The notes beneath the pieces were generated by a model. It ran no database searches. It had not been told where the DNA came from and was given only the letters and a program-made list of their open reading frames with translations. Shown piece after piece: positions 5,028 through 12,206 of a stretch of DNA of 12,206 nt; positions within the stretch are counted from its first letter, which is position 1, and each line of letters starts with the position of its first letter. The stretch lies in the NCBI GenBank assembly GCA_964416315.1, contig CAYQDR010000132.1, positions 1-12,206 on the forward strand, given 5' to 3'. The position numbers and the translations under genes are program-made. Origin of the DNA: CAYQDR01 sp964416315. GTDB lineage: Bacteria > Methylomirabilota > Methylomirabilia > Rokubacteriales > DASRDR01.

Positions 5028-6077
5028 ATGACGGGCGTGAGATCGTGCCGGGCCTTGATGGTGGCGTTCCTGTTCGTGCCCGGGCTGGCGGCGGCCGAGC
5101 TCGTCCTCCCGCCCGGCTTCACCGCCCAGGTCTACGTGACCGGCGAGGGCTTCGATCCCGGGCGCGGGGCCCGCGGGATCCCGGCGACCACCACGCTCGG
5201 CCTCGACCACTCGGGTGCCCTCTACCTCGCGCGGGCCGGGCGCCGCTACTGGAGTGGCGAGGCCGACGATCTCGGCCCGATCTACCGCATCCCGGTCGGC
5301 GGCGCGCGCCTCGCCGCCGACACGGAGCGGCGCTACCTCCACGGCCCGCCGCTCCCGAACCCCCAGATCGCGGCGATGCGGGCGGGCCGGGAGCTCTTCG
5401 TCACCACCTTCGACCGCGAGCGGAAGATCGGGGTTCTCTACCGGATGCTCGACGGGCGCGTCGAGCTCGTCGCGGGAGGCACCCCGCCCCGCGGGGTGCC
5501 GCCGCTCCTGCGGCAGCCCGAGGGCGCGGCGGCGGACTCGGCGGGGAACCTCTACCTCGCCGATCGCGAGCAGGGTCGAATCGTCCGGCTCGACCCGGCG
5601 GGCCGCGTCCTCGACCCGAGCTGGGTGACCGTCCGGCGCCCGCGGGTCCTCGTCATGGACGAGCGCGACCAGCTCTGGATCGGCGCGGACGGGAATGCCG
5701 AGGCGCCCTGGCAGCAGGGCCCGGGCGAAGTCTGGCGGGTGAGCCGTGAGGGCGTGCCGAGCCTGGTGTTGGCCGGCCCGATGTCCGGGGGGATGGGGCT
5801 CGGCCCGGGGGGCTACCTCTTCGTGGCCGAGCGCCACGCCGGGCAGGTGTTCGTCCTCACGCCCGATGGGAAGCGGATCGAGTTCGCCCGCTTCACCGAC
5901 GGCGACGCGCCGCGGGCGCTGGCCTTCGCCCCGACGACGGCCGAGACGCGGCGCGCCGGCCTCGCCAGCGACCTCTTCCTGGTGGTCATCAATCGGGGGG
6001 CCTGGCCGGTGAACGAAGTCCTCCGCCTCTCGGGCCCCTTCGAGGCGTGGCTGCGGGAGCGCGCCAGCGCGCCGTGA
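5028..6077 (+). CDS. Secreted beta-propeller protein (NHL/SMP-30-like)
   Basis: A 349-residue exported protein. From the ATG at 5028 the N-terminus is a typical signal peptide: basic V-R-S-C-R, hydrophobic ALMVAFLFVPGLA, and a cleavage-like AAA-E. A GTG at 5037 would also serve as start; no strong ribosome binding site is seen. The mature part has the recurring beta-propeller blade pattern, seen as GLDHSGALYLAR, PEGAAADSAGNLYLADREQGRIVRLDPAG, VLVMDERDQLWIGADG and GMGLGPGGYLFVAERHAGQVFVL. Such proteins act as periplasmic or extracellular scaffolds, lactonases or sugar dehydrogenases. I do not see a clear metal or catalytic set, so no activity is assigned. It is monocistronic, divergent from vapBC and convergent with the dipeptidase gene. 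Confidence 0.85.
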   Translation: MTGVRSCRALMVAFLFVPGLAAAELVLPPGFTAQVYVTGEGFDPGRGARGIPATTTLGLDHSGALYLARAGRRYWSGEADDLGPIYRIPVGGARLAADTERRYLHGPPLPNPQIAAMRAGRELFVTTFDRERKIGVLYRMLDGRVELVAGGTPPRGVPPLLRQPEGAAADSAGNLYLADREQGRIVRLDPAGRVLDPSWVTVRRPRVLVMDERDQLWIGADGNAEAPWQQGPGEVWRVSREGVPSLVLAGPMSGGMGLGPGGYLFVAERHAGQVFVLTPDGKRIEFARFTDGDAPRALAFAPTTAETRRAGLASDLFLVVINRGAWPVNEVLRLSGPFEAWLRERASAP

Positions 6078-6093
6078 CGTCGGCGCGCCCCGC

Positions 6094-6109
6094 GCGGCGG
6101 ACCCGCCGC
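6094..6109 (+). terminator. GC hairpin after the propeller gene
   Basis: GCGGCGG (6094-6100) and CCGCCGC (6103-6109) are complementary; with a realistic loop the stem is about six GC pairs. It lies 17 bp after the propeller stop. There is no T-tract, so it is only a candidate terminator. Confidence 0.22.
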
Positions 6110-6204
6110 TCCCCGCTGTCCTGAGGCGTGGGGTCCTCACGCCGGGCCGAGGACCGGAAAGCCCTCGCGCTCCGCTGCCACCGCCTGCGTCAGGTCGGCG
6201 GCGC

Positions 6205-6222
6205 CGGGTCGCCCGCGACCCG
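6205..6222 (-). terminator. GC hairpin after the dipeptidase gene
   Basis: CGGGTCG (6205-6211) and CGACCCG (6216-6222) form a perfect 7-bp stem with a 4-nt loop, a few bases beyond the dipeptidase stop on the minus strand. No T-tract follows. The position between convergent genes supports a terminator role weakly. Confidence 0.28.
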
Positions 6223-6227
6223 CGGGC

Positions 6228-7427
6228 TCAGCGGTCGAGGTCGGCGAGCGTCGCGAGCGACGGCGGGCGGCTCGCCCGGAGCCGCCGGGCGACCGCCTCG
6301 GCGCGGCGGAAGGCGCGCAGGAGGTTCCCCTGGGCGAGCTTCGCGAGGCCGCGCTCCCGCCAGCCCCGGCGGATCAGCTCGGCGAAGAGCCGCGGGTACG
6401 TCGAGACGTCCTCCAGGCCGACCGGCCAGTCCTCGTTCCCGTCGTAGTCGCCCCCGAGGCCGATGTGGTCCACGCCGGCCAGCTCGCGCGCGTGCTCGAC
6501 GTGGTCGGCGACCTGGCCGAGCGTCGCCGTCGGGAGCGGGTGTTGCGCGCGGTACTGCCGCTCGATCCGCTTCCGCTCGCTGCGATCGGCGATCCCTTCC
6601 GTCAGCTTCTTCATCTCGGTCTTTCGCGCGAGGTAGACCCGCGCGGCCTCGGCCGAGACGAACGGCGCGACGAAGGTCAGCATCACGACGCCGCCGTTCG
6701 CGCGGAGGCGCCTGAGGACCGCGTCGGGGACGTTTCGGGGGACATCGGTCAGCGCGCGGCACGAGGAGTGGGAGAAGATGACCGGCGCCGCGGAGACGTC
6801 CAGCGCGTCCGCCATCACCTCGGGGGAGACGTGGGCGAGGTCCACGAGCATCCCCAGCCGGTTCATCTCGCGGATGACCTCCCGGCCGAAGCGCGTGAGG
6901 CCGCCATGCCGCCGGACGTCGTTCGCCGCGTCCGCCCAGGCGTGGGTGACGTCGTGGGTCAGGGTCATGTAGCGGACGCCGAGGTCGTAGTAGGCTCGGA
7001 GCGCGCCGAGCGAGTTCTCGATCGCGTGGCCGCCCTCGAGGCCGAGGAGCGAGGCGACCCGGCCGCGGCGCATCGCCCGGATGACGTCGGCGGCCGACAG
7101 CGCCAGCTCGAGGTCCCGCGGGTAGCGCGCGATCACGCGGCGGGCGAGGTCGATCTGCTCGAGCTGGACGCGGGCATACCCCTCGGCCGGGATGTCGCCG
7201 GGGATGTAGACCGACCAGAACTGGCCGCCGACCCCGCCGGCCCGGAGGCGCGCGAGGTCCGTGTGGCCGCGTGCCCGCCGCCGGAGGTCGTACGCCTCCA
7301 CGTTTCGCGGCGCCTTCGGGTCCTCGCGGATCGTCCAGGCGAGGTCGTTGTGGCCGTCGATCAGGGGAGCGCGGCGGAGGAGCGCCCGGGCGCGCCGGAG
7401 CGCGGCGTCCTCACGGGGTCGTGGCAT
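6228..7427 (-). CDS. M19-family (renal/membrane dipeptidase-like) metallopeptidase
   Basis: A 399-residue amidohydrolase-fold peptidase. The zinc ligands of family M19 are visible: H26-N-D28 in PLIDGHNDLAW, E131 in LLGLEGGHAIE, H199 in LVDLAHVSPE and H220 in VIFSHSSCRALT. D327 in HIGLGGDYDG is the conserved acidic residue near the C-terminal end of the barrel. LTHDVTHAWADAAND (156-170) is also characteristic. Family members hydrolyse dipeptides, often with a D-amino acid at the C-terminal position; the exact substrate is unknown. No signal peptide is evident, suggesting a cytoplasmic enzyme. The ATG at 7427 lies 19 bp after the aroC stop and lacks a good ribosome binding site, so it is probably co-transcribed with aroC. 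The shared transcript does not imply a shared pathway. Confidence 0.94.
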   Translation of the reverse strand: MPRPREDAALRRARALLRRAPLIDGHNDLAWTIREDPKAPRNVEAYDLRRRARGHTDLARLRAGGVGGQFWSVYIPGDIPAEGYARVQLEQIDLARRVIARYPRDLELALSAADVIRAMRRGRVASLLGLEGGHAIENSLGALRAYYDLGVRYMTLTHDVTHAWADAANDVRRHGGLTRFGREVIREMNRLGMLVDLAHVSPEVMADALDVSAAPVIFSHSSCRALTDVPRNVPDAVLRRLRANGGVVMLTFVAPFVSAEAARVYLARKTEMKKLTEGIADRSERKRIERQYRAQHPLPTATLGQVADHVEHARELAGVDHIGLGGDYDGNEDWPVGLEDVSTYPRLFAELIRRGWRERGLAKLAQGNLLRAFRRAEAVARRLRASRPPSLATLADLDR

Positions 7428-7446
7428 GGGGCGACGGGGCGGGCGC

Positions 7447-8547
7447 TCAGCGCCCCGGGGGAAGCTTCTCGGGCTTGACAGCCTCGTGCCGGAGCGCGTG
7501 GTCGGCGAGCACCAGCGCCGCCATCGCCTCGACCATCGGCACCGCGCGGGGGAGCACGCACGGGTCGTGGCGGCCCCGCCCCTGGATCGTCGTCTCCTCG
7601 TGCCGGACGCTGACGGTCGGCTGCGCCTGGGCGATCGTCGCGGTGGGCTTGAAGGCGACCCGGAAGTAGATCGTCTCGCCGTTCGAGATCCCGCCCTGGA
7701 CGCCGCCCGACCGGTTCGTCCGCGTCCGGATGCGGTCGCCGTCCATGTAGAACTCGTCGTTGTGCTCGCGCCCGGTGAGATCGGTTCCGGCGAACCCCGA
7801 GCCGATCTCGAACCCCTTGCTCGCGGGGAGGGAGAGCATCGCCTTCGCGAGGTCGGCCTCGAGCCGGTCGAAGACCGGCTCGCCCCAGCCCGGCGGGCAG
7901 CCACGGACGGCGCAGGTCACGGCGCCCCCGAGCGAGTTCCCCCCCTTCCGGATCGCCTCGACGGCCGCGATCATCCGCTCGGCCACGGCCGGGTCGGGGC
8001 ACCGGATCGGCGTCCGGTCCACCTGCTCGCGCGTGACCGTCTCGACGTCGCACTCGGCGAGGATGCGCCCGACCTTCGCGACCCAGGCCACGATCTCGAC
8101 CCCCCAGCGGTGGAAGAGGAGCTTCCGGGCGATCGCCGCCGCCGCGACGCGCCCCGCCGTCTCCCGCGCGCTCGTCCGCCCGCCCCCGCGCCAGTCGCGG
8201 ATCCCGTACTTCGCCTCGTACGTGTAATCGGCGTGGCTTGGCCGGTACTTCTCCTGCATCTCCCGGTAGTCGGCGGGGCGCGGGTCCTCGTTGGGGATCA
8301 GGAGGCTGATCGGCGTGCCGAGGGTCTTTCCCTCGAAGACGCCGGCGAGGATCCGGACCGTGTCCGACTCCTTCCGCTGGCTGACGAGGCGGCTCTGGCC
8401 GGGGGCCCGGCGGTCCAGGTCGGGCTGGATGTCGGCCTCGGAGAGGGGAAGGAGCGGGGGGCAGCCGTCCACGACGGCGCCGATCGCGCCCCCGTGGGAC
8501 TCGCCCCACGTCGTCACCCGGAAGAGATGACCGAACGTATTGCCCAT
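7447..8547 (-). CDS. aroC: Chorismate synthase
   Basis: A 366-residue chorismate synthase, which converts 5-enolpyruvylshikimate-3-phosphate to chorismate in the last shikimate-pathway step, needing reduced FMN. Signatures include MGNTFGHLFRVTTWGESHGG (1-20), the central DWRGGGRTSARETAGRVAAA segment, KGFEIGSGF, and RSGGVQGGISNGE towards the C-terminus. Length is family-typical. The sequence type, with long HADYTYEAKYGIRDWRGGG and NEDPRPADY segments, is that of proteobacterial enzymes, not the actinobacterial MLRWITAGESHG type, which bears on the host's identity. GGAG stands about 5 nt before the ATG. It heads an operon with the M19 dipeptidase and is divergent from the VOC gene. Confidence 0.98.
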   Translation of the reverse strand: MGNTFGHLFRVTTWGESHGGAIGAVVDGCPPLLPLSEADIQPDLDRRAPGQSRLVSQRKESDTVRILAGVFEGKTLGTPISLLIPNEDPRPADYREMQEKYRPSHADYTYEAKYGIRDWRGGGRTSARETAGRVAAAAIARKLLFHRWGVEIVAWVAKVGRILAECDVETVTREQVDRTPIRCPDPAVAERMIAAVEAIRKGGNSLGGAVTCAVRGCPPGWGEPVFDRLEADLAKAMLSLPASKGFEIGSGFAGTDLTGREHNDEFYMDGDRIRTRTNRSGGVQGGISNGETIYFRVAFKPTATIAQAQPTVSVRHEETTIQGRGRHDPCVLPRAVPMVEAMAALVLADHALRHEAVKPEKLPPGR

Positions 8548-8635
8548 GGCGCTCCGGTGGTGCCCCTGATGATACCGCGGTTCGCCCCCCTCCCCCTACC
8601 CTCCCTCCGCGCGAGCGGGCGAGCGGGACGGCGAT

Positions 8636-8664
8636 TTGACCCCGGCATCCCGGCGACGCATCAT
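8636..8664 (+). promoter_or_regulatory. Candidate promoter of the VOC-methyltransferase pair
   Basis: TTGACC (8636-8641, five of six to consensus) and CATCAT (8659-8664, four of six) are separated by 17 bp. Transcription would begin near 8671, about ten bases before the ATG at 8681, which supports that start over the ATG at 8663. It lies in the 133-bp divergent region with aroC. Confidence 0.35.
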
Positions 8665-8680
8665 GGAGAACCGGGTGCCC

Positions 8681-9397
8681 ATGACCCGGACCCGGTTCGA
8701 TCACATCGCGATCGGTCTCCCGCGGATGGCCGAGGCCCCGGCCGTCCTCGTCGGCCGGCTCGGGGGCCAGCCCGACACCGGCGGGGTCTCCCAGGTCTAC
8801 AACTGGGGGTGCTGGCGCTACGCCGGGGGCGGCTGCATCGAGATCCTCGAGCCGCGGGGGGCGGACGGCTTCCTCCACCGGTTCCTTGCCCAGCAAGGCC
8901 CCGGGATCCACCACGTGACCTTCAAGGTGCCGAGTCTCCGGGAGGCCTGTGACCGGGCGGCGGCGCTCGGCTACCAGGTCGTCGGCTACGACGACTCCCG
9001 GGCCGACTGGAAGGAGGCCTTCCTGCATCCGAAATCGGCGCTCGGCATCGTCGTCCAGCTCGCCCAGGTCGCGGGGCACGGCCGCCGTCCGTGGGAGCCG
9101 CCGCCGGCGCCGCCCGACCCGCCGCCCCCGGTCCGGATCCTGGGTTTGCGGCTGCGAGCCCGCTCGGCCGAGCGCGCCCGGCGCCAGTGGCAGACGATCG
9201 TCGCGGGCGACGAGACCCCGGGCAGCGGGAGCGAGCTCGTCTATCGCTGGCCCGACTCGCCGATGCGGGTTGCCGTCGAGATCGATCCGGCGGCCGACGA
9301 GGGCCCGGTGTGCATCGAGTTCGCGGGCGACCGCGCGGTCTCGCTCCCGGCCGACGGACCGCTCGCCGGGCTCTTCGCCCAGCGACCCGCGCCGTGA
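8681..9397 (+). CDS. Two-domain VOC (glyoxalase/methylmalonyl-CoA epimerase-like) protein
   Basis: A 238-residue vicinal-oxygen-chelate protein. The first module resembles methylmalonyl-CoA epimerase: TRFDHIAIGLP (4-14) with H8, GCIEILEP (51-58) with E54, PGIHHVTFKV (74-83) with H77/H78, and FLHPKSALGIVVQLAQ (114-129). The final metal ligand, normally Glu in a 'VxVEL' strand, is Gln here (Q126), so metal binding or catalysis may be altered. A proline-rich linker (139-150) leads to a second, degenerate VOC-like half (151-220, VRILGLRLRARS and PMRVAVEID). ATG 8681 is preferred from the promoter; ATG 8663 and a TTG at 8636 are in frame. Its stop overlaps the methyltransferase start (GTGA). The substrate is unknown. 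Confidence 0.85.
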   Translation: MTRTRFDHIAIGLPRMAEAPAVLVGRLGGQPDTGGVSQVYNWGCWRYAGGGCIEILEPRGADGFLHRFLAQQGPGIHHVTFKVPSLREACDRAAALGYQVVGYDDSRADWKEAFLHPKSALGIVVQLAQVAGHGRRPWEPPPAPPDPPPPVRILGLRLRARSAERARRQWQTIVAGDETPGSGSELVYRWPDSPMRVAVEIDPAADEGPVCIEFAGDRAVSLPADGPLAGLFAQRPAP

Positions 9398-10032
9398 CGC
9401 GGCGGGCCGGGCCCCATCACCACGCCCACGGCGGGCACCGGGGGCCCCACGGGAACCCCGCGGACTTCGAGGCCTACCTCGCGCGCCAGCTCAACCCCGA
9501 GCGGGCGCGATGGCAGAAGCCCGACCGGGTGGTGCGGGCGCTCGGTCTCCGGCGAGGGCAGACGGCGTGCGAGCTCGGGGCCGGGCCCGGCTACTTCGCC
9601 CTCCGGCTCGCCCGGGCCGTCGGCCCGCGCGGCCAGGTCTACGCCGTCGACGCCGAGCCGCAGATGCTGGAGGCCCTCGTCGAGCGGATCCGGAAGGCGC
9701 GCGTCCGGAACGTCACGCCCGTCCTCGGGCTCGACGAGGAGCCGTTCCTGCCGCCGCGCTCCTGCGATCTCATCCTGGTGGTGAACACCTACCACCACTT
9801 CCCCGACGGCCCCGCGTACCTGCGGCGGCTCCGGCGCTCGTTGAAGCCCAGCGGCCGCCTCGTCAACATCGATTTCCACAAGCGCGAGACGCCCGTCGGC
9901 CCGCCGCTCGAGCACCGCGTGACGCGCGAGGAGTTCCTGCGCGATTCGCGACGGGCGGGGTTGCGTCTGGCCGGCGAGTTCAACTTCCTGCCCTACCAGT
10001 ACTTCCTGGTGCTCCGGCTGCGCTCCCCATGA
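9394..10032 (+). CDS. Class I SAM-dependent methyltransferase with His-rich N-terminus
   Basis: A 212-residue Rossmann-fold methyltransferase. Motif I is CELGAGPGYFALRLA (59-73), the acidic ribose-binding residue is D86 in VYAVDAEPQM, and the post-motif DLILVVNTYHHFPDG (125-139) and LKPSGRLVNIDFHKRE (150-165) fit the UbiE/arsenite-methyltransferase-like group. The first 20 residues hold six or more histidines (GPHHHAHGGHRGPHG), a possible metal-binding tail. It is preceded by NPADFEAYLARQLNPERARW, a recurrent N-terminal helix in this subgroup. GTG at 9394 overlaps the VOC stop by four bases, implying translational coupling. The methyl acceptor cannot be inferred. No downstream gene is close, so this ends the operon. 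Confidence 0.92.
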   Translation: MTRRAGPHHHAHGGHRGPHGNPADFEAYLARQLNPERARWQKPDRVVRALGLRRGQTACELGAGPGYFALRLARAVGPRGQVYAVDAEPQMLEALVERIRKARVRNVTPVLGLDEEPFLPPRSCDLILVVNTYHHFPDGPAYLRRLRRSLKPSGRLVNIDFHKRETPVGPPLEHRVTREEFLRDSRRAGLRLAGEFNFLPYQYFLVLRLRSP

Positions 10033-10291
10033 CCCCGCCCACCGGCGACATGCGCCAGGATACGCTGCAGAGCCACGCAGCCTATCGTGGCGCGTCAACG
10101 TCCGGTCTATGGGGCGCAACATCGCGAATCGACAGGAACGGAGGGCAGTCCAGGGAACGGGCGGAGCGTCGAGATAGGCCGCGTGGCCTCGCAGCGTTTG
10201 CCGTCATACGCAGACAGGCGTATCGTGTGGCCGAATTCGAGTCGGGCTGCTTGAGAATGATCTATAGCATCCTGGCTCTTCAGCGAGGTCG
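10033..10291. other. Intergenic region at the right composition boundary
   Basis: No gene, tRNA or clear promoter is recognised. GC content drops relative to the core. It holds a 6-bp inverted repeat (ATACGC/GCGTAT, 10206-10223) and a TATAGC-like element at 10263, but no properly spaced -35 box. It may represent the junction of an inserted accessory segment. Confidence 0.45.
10206..10223. repeat. Short inverted repeat upstream of the HhH-like gene
   Basis: ATACGC (10206-10211) and GCGTAT (10218-10223) are perfect complements with a 6-nt spacer, about 70 bp upstream of the ATG at 10292. It may be an operator or chance. Confidence 0.4.
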
Positions 10292-11122
10292 ATGGATCAC
10301 GACGTCGAGGTGATCGCTGCTCATGCCGAGCGCGTGCTCCCACTCGCTATCGCGCGCCTTGGCGACGAGTACTTCTACCAGAGCCTGCCCCTGTGCGTGA
10401 TCGACGCCGTGTACTCCATCGGTGTCCGTTACAGTGGAGTGCAGCGCGTGGTGGCCCGCTACTGCGAGTGGTCGGGGCTGCGGACATTCCGGACCGACCG
10501 CCGTTCCCTGCCGCTGACTCACGAGCAGGAAAGTATCGCAGTGTTCTGCGAAAGGGCTGAGCAGATCGGACCTGCGGCCATGGCCGACGCGGTATTCGGA
10601 AACCGGCAGCGCACATCCCCGCGGGCCGGTGTACTGAAAGCCGAGGCTGTCTACCGCTTCGCGTCCGTTCTTCGCGCGCACCGCGTCCACTCCTTCCAGG
10701 ACGTTCCTACGGCGGCCGACGACGCCAGGCTGGAAAGCGACATCCGGAGCATCGCTGGCCAGGGGAGCGGCATCTCCCTCAGATACTTCTGGATGCTGGC
10801 GGGCTCTGACGAGTTCATCAAGCCGGATCGGATGATCCTAAGGTTCCTCCACTCGGTGCTTGGACAACCGGTCTCGCCCGGCGAAGCTCAGTTGCTTCTC
10901 AAAGGCGCAGCGCAGCGCCTGCAAGCGCGGTTTCCGAACATCACGCCCCGATTGCTGGACCACGAAGTATGGAAATATCAGCGGGAGCAGGGCGAGCGAG
11001 TCGACTCAGTCGGCAACCCAACTCAGCGTTCCAGCGGGCCGAGTGCTCGCGATGCTCGCACCCCGGCCGCTGAGCGCCGGCGTTCGGCAGAATCAATCGT
11101 GATCTGTCTGTGGCCAGGCTGA
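10292..11122 (+). CDS. Putative HhH DNA-glycosylase-superfamily protein
   Basis: A 276-residue, mostly helical protein with no named-family assignment I can make securely. The segment SIAGQGSGISLRYFWMLAGSD (153-173) followed by IKPDRMILRFL (176-186) resembles the helix-hairpin-helix plus catalytic-Asp region of endonuclease III/HhH-GPD proteins, with D179 at the position of the catalytic Asp. No iron-sulfur cysteine cluster follows. SLPLCVIDAVYSIGVRYSGV (31-50) would be an early helix pair and RLLDHEVWKYQRE (220-232) a conserved-looking C-terminal element. The last about 44 residues are low complexity. Start ATG 10292 has GAGG about 4-5 nt upstream. The gene ends 12 bp before an AAA ATPase, so both are likely one transcript. 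GC and codon use differ from the core. Base-excision activity is inference; a non-enzymatic DNA-binding role is possible. Confidence 0.7.
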   Translation: MDHDVEVIAAHAERVLPLAIARLGDEYFYQSLPLCVIDAVYSIGVRYSGVQRVVARYCEWSGLRTFRTDRRSLPLTHEQESIAVFCERAEQIGPAAMADAVFGNRQRTSPRAGVLKAEAVYRFASVLRAHRVHSFQDVPTAADDARLESDIRSIAGQGSGISLRYFWMLAGSDEFIKPDRMILRFLHSVLGQPVSPGEAQLLLKGAAQRLQARFPNITPRLLDHEVWKYQREQGERVDSVGNPTQRSSGPSARDARTPAAERRRSAESIVICLWPG

Positions 11123-11134
11123 GAGGACGACGCG

Positions 11135-12206
11135 ATGGCTAACGACGAGCTCCAGGCAATTGTAAGGGCCTCTCAGGTTTTCACACCAGGCGCCCCTGTC
11201 AGCTCCAAGGCGCTGTTCTCCGGAAGAGCTGAGCAGCTTCGCCGCGTGATCGAAGCCGTCCCAGCCCCAGGTCGCCATCCAATCATCTATGGTCAGCGGG
11301 GGGTCGGAAAGACATCGCTCGCGAATATCATCCGGGATGTCGTCGAAGACCTCTTGGTGGTAAAGATCAGTTGCGACGGCAGTGACACGTTCATATCGCG
11401 ATCTGGAATCGCATTCTCCAAAACGCGTCCCTCGACTTTAAGATTAAGGCGTTGGGTTTCACGCGCGATGTAGCGTCTCGCACGGTCACCCTGGCTGATC
11501 TTATGGGCTCGCGGGCTCCGACGGCGGCTGGGGTAGCGGAGCTTCTCGCGAAGATCAACGACCTCACTGTGCTGATTCTCGACGAATTCGACAAGGTCTC
11601 GGACGACGCAACGAAGCGCGCGATGGCCGATCTTGTGAAGATCGTCTCCGATACGGCATCCCGTGTCACCCTGATCATCGTGGGAGTTGCGGACAACGTC
11701 GGCCAGCTCATCGGTGAGCATCCGTCCATCGAACGCAACCTCGTACAGATTGAACTGCCGACGATGAACGACGGCGAGATCAAGGAGATCCTCACCGGCG
11801 GGCTCAACTCTTTGAATCTGAAGGCGGCACCGGCCGTCATCGATAGGGTTCCCGCTACTTTGCAACGGCTACCCTCATTATGCTCACCTCCTCGGGTTCT
11901 CCGCTGCGAAGGCCTGTGCCAGAAACCACACAGACGAGCTCACAGACCAGTTGTTTGAGGTGGCGTGCAGCTTGGCGGTTGAGGATGCCATCGAACGCTA
12001 CCGTGATGCTTACGCCAGGGCGACAACAACGACCCAGCAGAGCCGCTATCCGCTCATACTGTGTAGCTGTGGCTTTGCTAAGCACAATGATAAGGGAGTA
12101 TTTCGCGCTACGGATGTGGTCGACGCGATTCGGACAGAGTTTGGCCAGAGACTAAGGGCCCGCGCGACAATAAAATGGACAATTCACAGCAGAACTCTGG
12201 AATCAT
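11135..12206 (+). pseudogene. Orc1/Cdc6-like AAA ATPase, two compensating frameshifts, 3' end beyond the window
   Basis: Three consecutive pieces of one AAA ATPase are readable. Frame A (11135 to about 11392) has the FSGRAEQL box and Walker A GQRGVGKTS (residues 53-61), ending at VVKISCDGSDTF. Frame B (about 11395-11865) continues as IWNRILQNASLDFKIKALGF, Walker B VLILDEFDKVSD (DEFD at 11581), sensor IIVGVADNV and probable arginine-finger HPSIERNL. From 11867 frame A resumes as GYPHYAHLLGFSAAKACARN, then VEDAIERYRDAYARA, and stays open to the edge. The first change equals one missing base between about 11390 and 11402; the second equals one extra base near 11866 (CAA-C-GGC). Without them the ORF would be intact. 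These may be assembly errors or decay. It lies 12 bp after the HhH-like gene, with GAGG before the ATG. A winged-helix end is expected beyond the window. Confidence 0.8.

Noticed and set aside
8569..8574. TATCAT as the -10 box of aroC on the minus strand
   Set aside because: It is a good -10 match, but no acceptable -35 is found 16-18 bp upstream in the C-rich tract.
7361..9079. Long minus-strand open frame spanning aroC and the VOC gene
   Set aside because: It is low-complexity translation in the wrong frame of aroC and antisense to the VOC gene.
9241..10122. Minus-strand open frame opposite the methyltransferase
   Set aside because: The plus-strand frame has full methyltransferase motifs; this one is a shadow.
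10033..10291. tRNA or attachment site at the right junction
   Set aside because: No T-loop or cloverleaf sequence and no integrase gene is visible nearby.
11389..11403. Programmed ribosomal frameshift in the AAA ATPase
   Set aside because: No slippery heptamer is visible, and a second shift of opposite sign about 470 bp later would also be required.

Overview
The window is a high-GC bacterial chromosome segment. A compact, very GC-rich core of ordinary genes (about 1735-10032) sits between two flanks of visibly lower GC and looser codon use (1-1672 and 10033-12206). The chorismate synthase is of the E. coli/proteobacterial sequence type, not the actinobacterial one, and gene style and spacing resemble uncultured GC-rich lineages such as Rokubacteria/Methylomirabilota. 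That taxonomic placement is inference only.

Left flank: a possible membrane-protein start runs off the left edge on the minus strand. Frameshifted remains of a CoxL/xanthine-dehydrogenase-type molybdopterin subunit follow at about 159-323. Next is an intact protein of unknown family (461-1672) carrying an R-X4-H (RNMLVH) motif like that of HEPN RNases.

Core, minus strand (4881 down to 1735): a vapB-vapC toxin-antitoxin pair whose promoter region holds a perfect inverted repeat, then a tight four-gene run: msrA, a macro-domain ADP-ribose hydrolase, a clear homologue of the bacterial proteasome activator Bpa ending in GQYL, and a nitroreductase. This cluster joins methionine repair to ATP-independent 20S proteasome activation in an apparently non-actinobacterial genome, and is the most interesting part of the window.

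Core, remainder: a secreted beta-propeller (5028-6077, plus) converges on an aroC plus M19 dipeptidase operon (8547 to 6228, minus). Divergent from aroC is a two-domain VOC (glyoxalase-like) protein translationally coupled through a GTGA overlap to a class I SAM methyltransferase.

Right flank: a putative helix-hairpin-helix DNA-glycosylase-like protein (10292-11122) is followed 12 bp later by an Orc1/Cdc6-like AAA ATPase. The ATPase reading frame is broken by two mutually compensating indels and continues past the right edge. This looks like a two-gene accessory cassette of unknown function.
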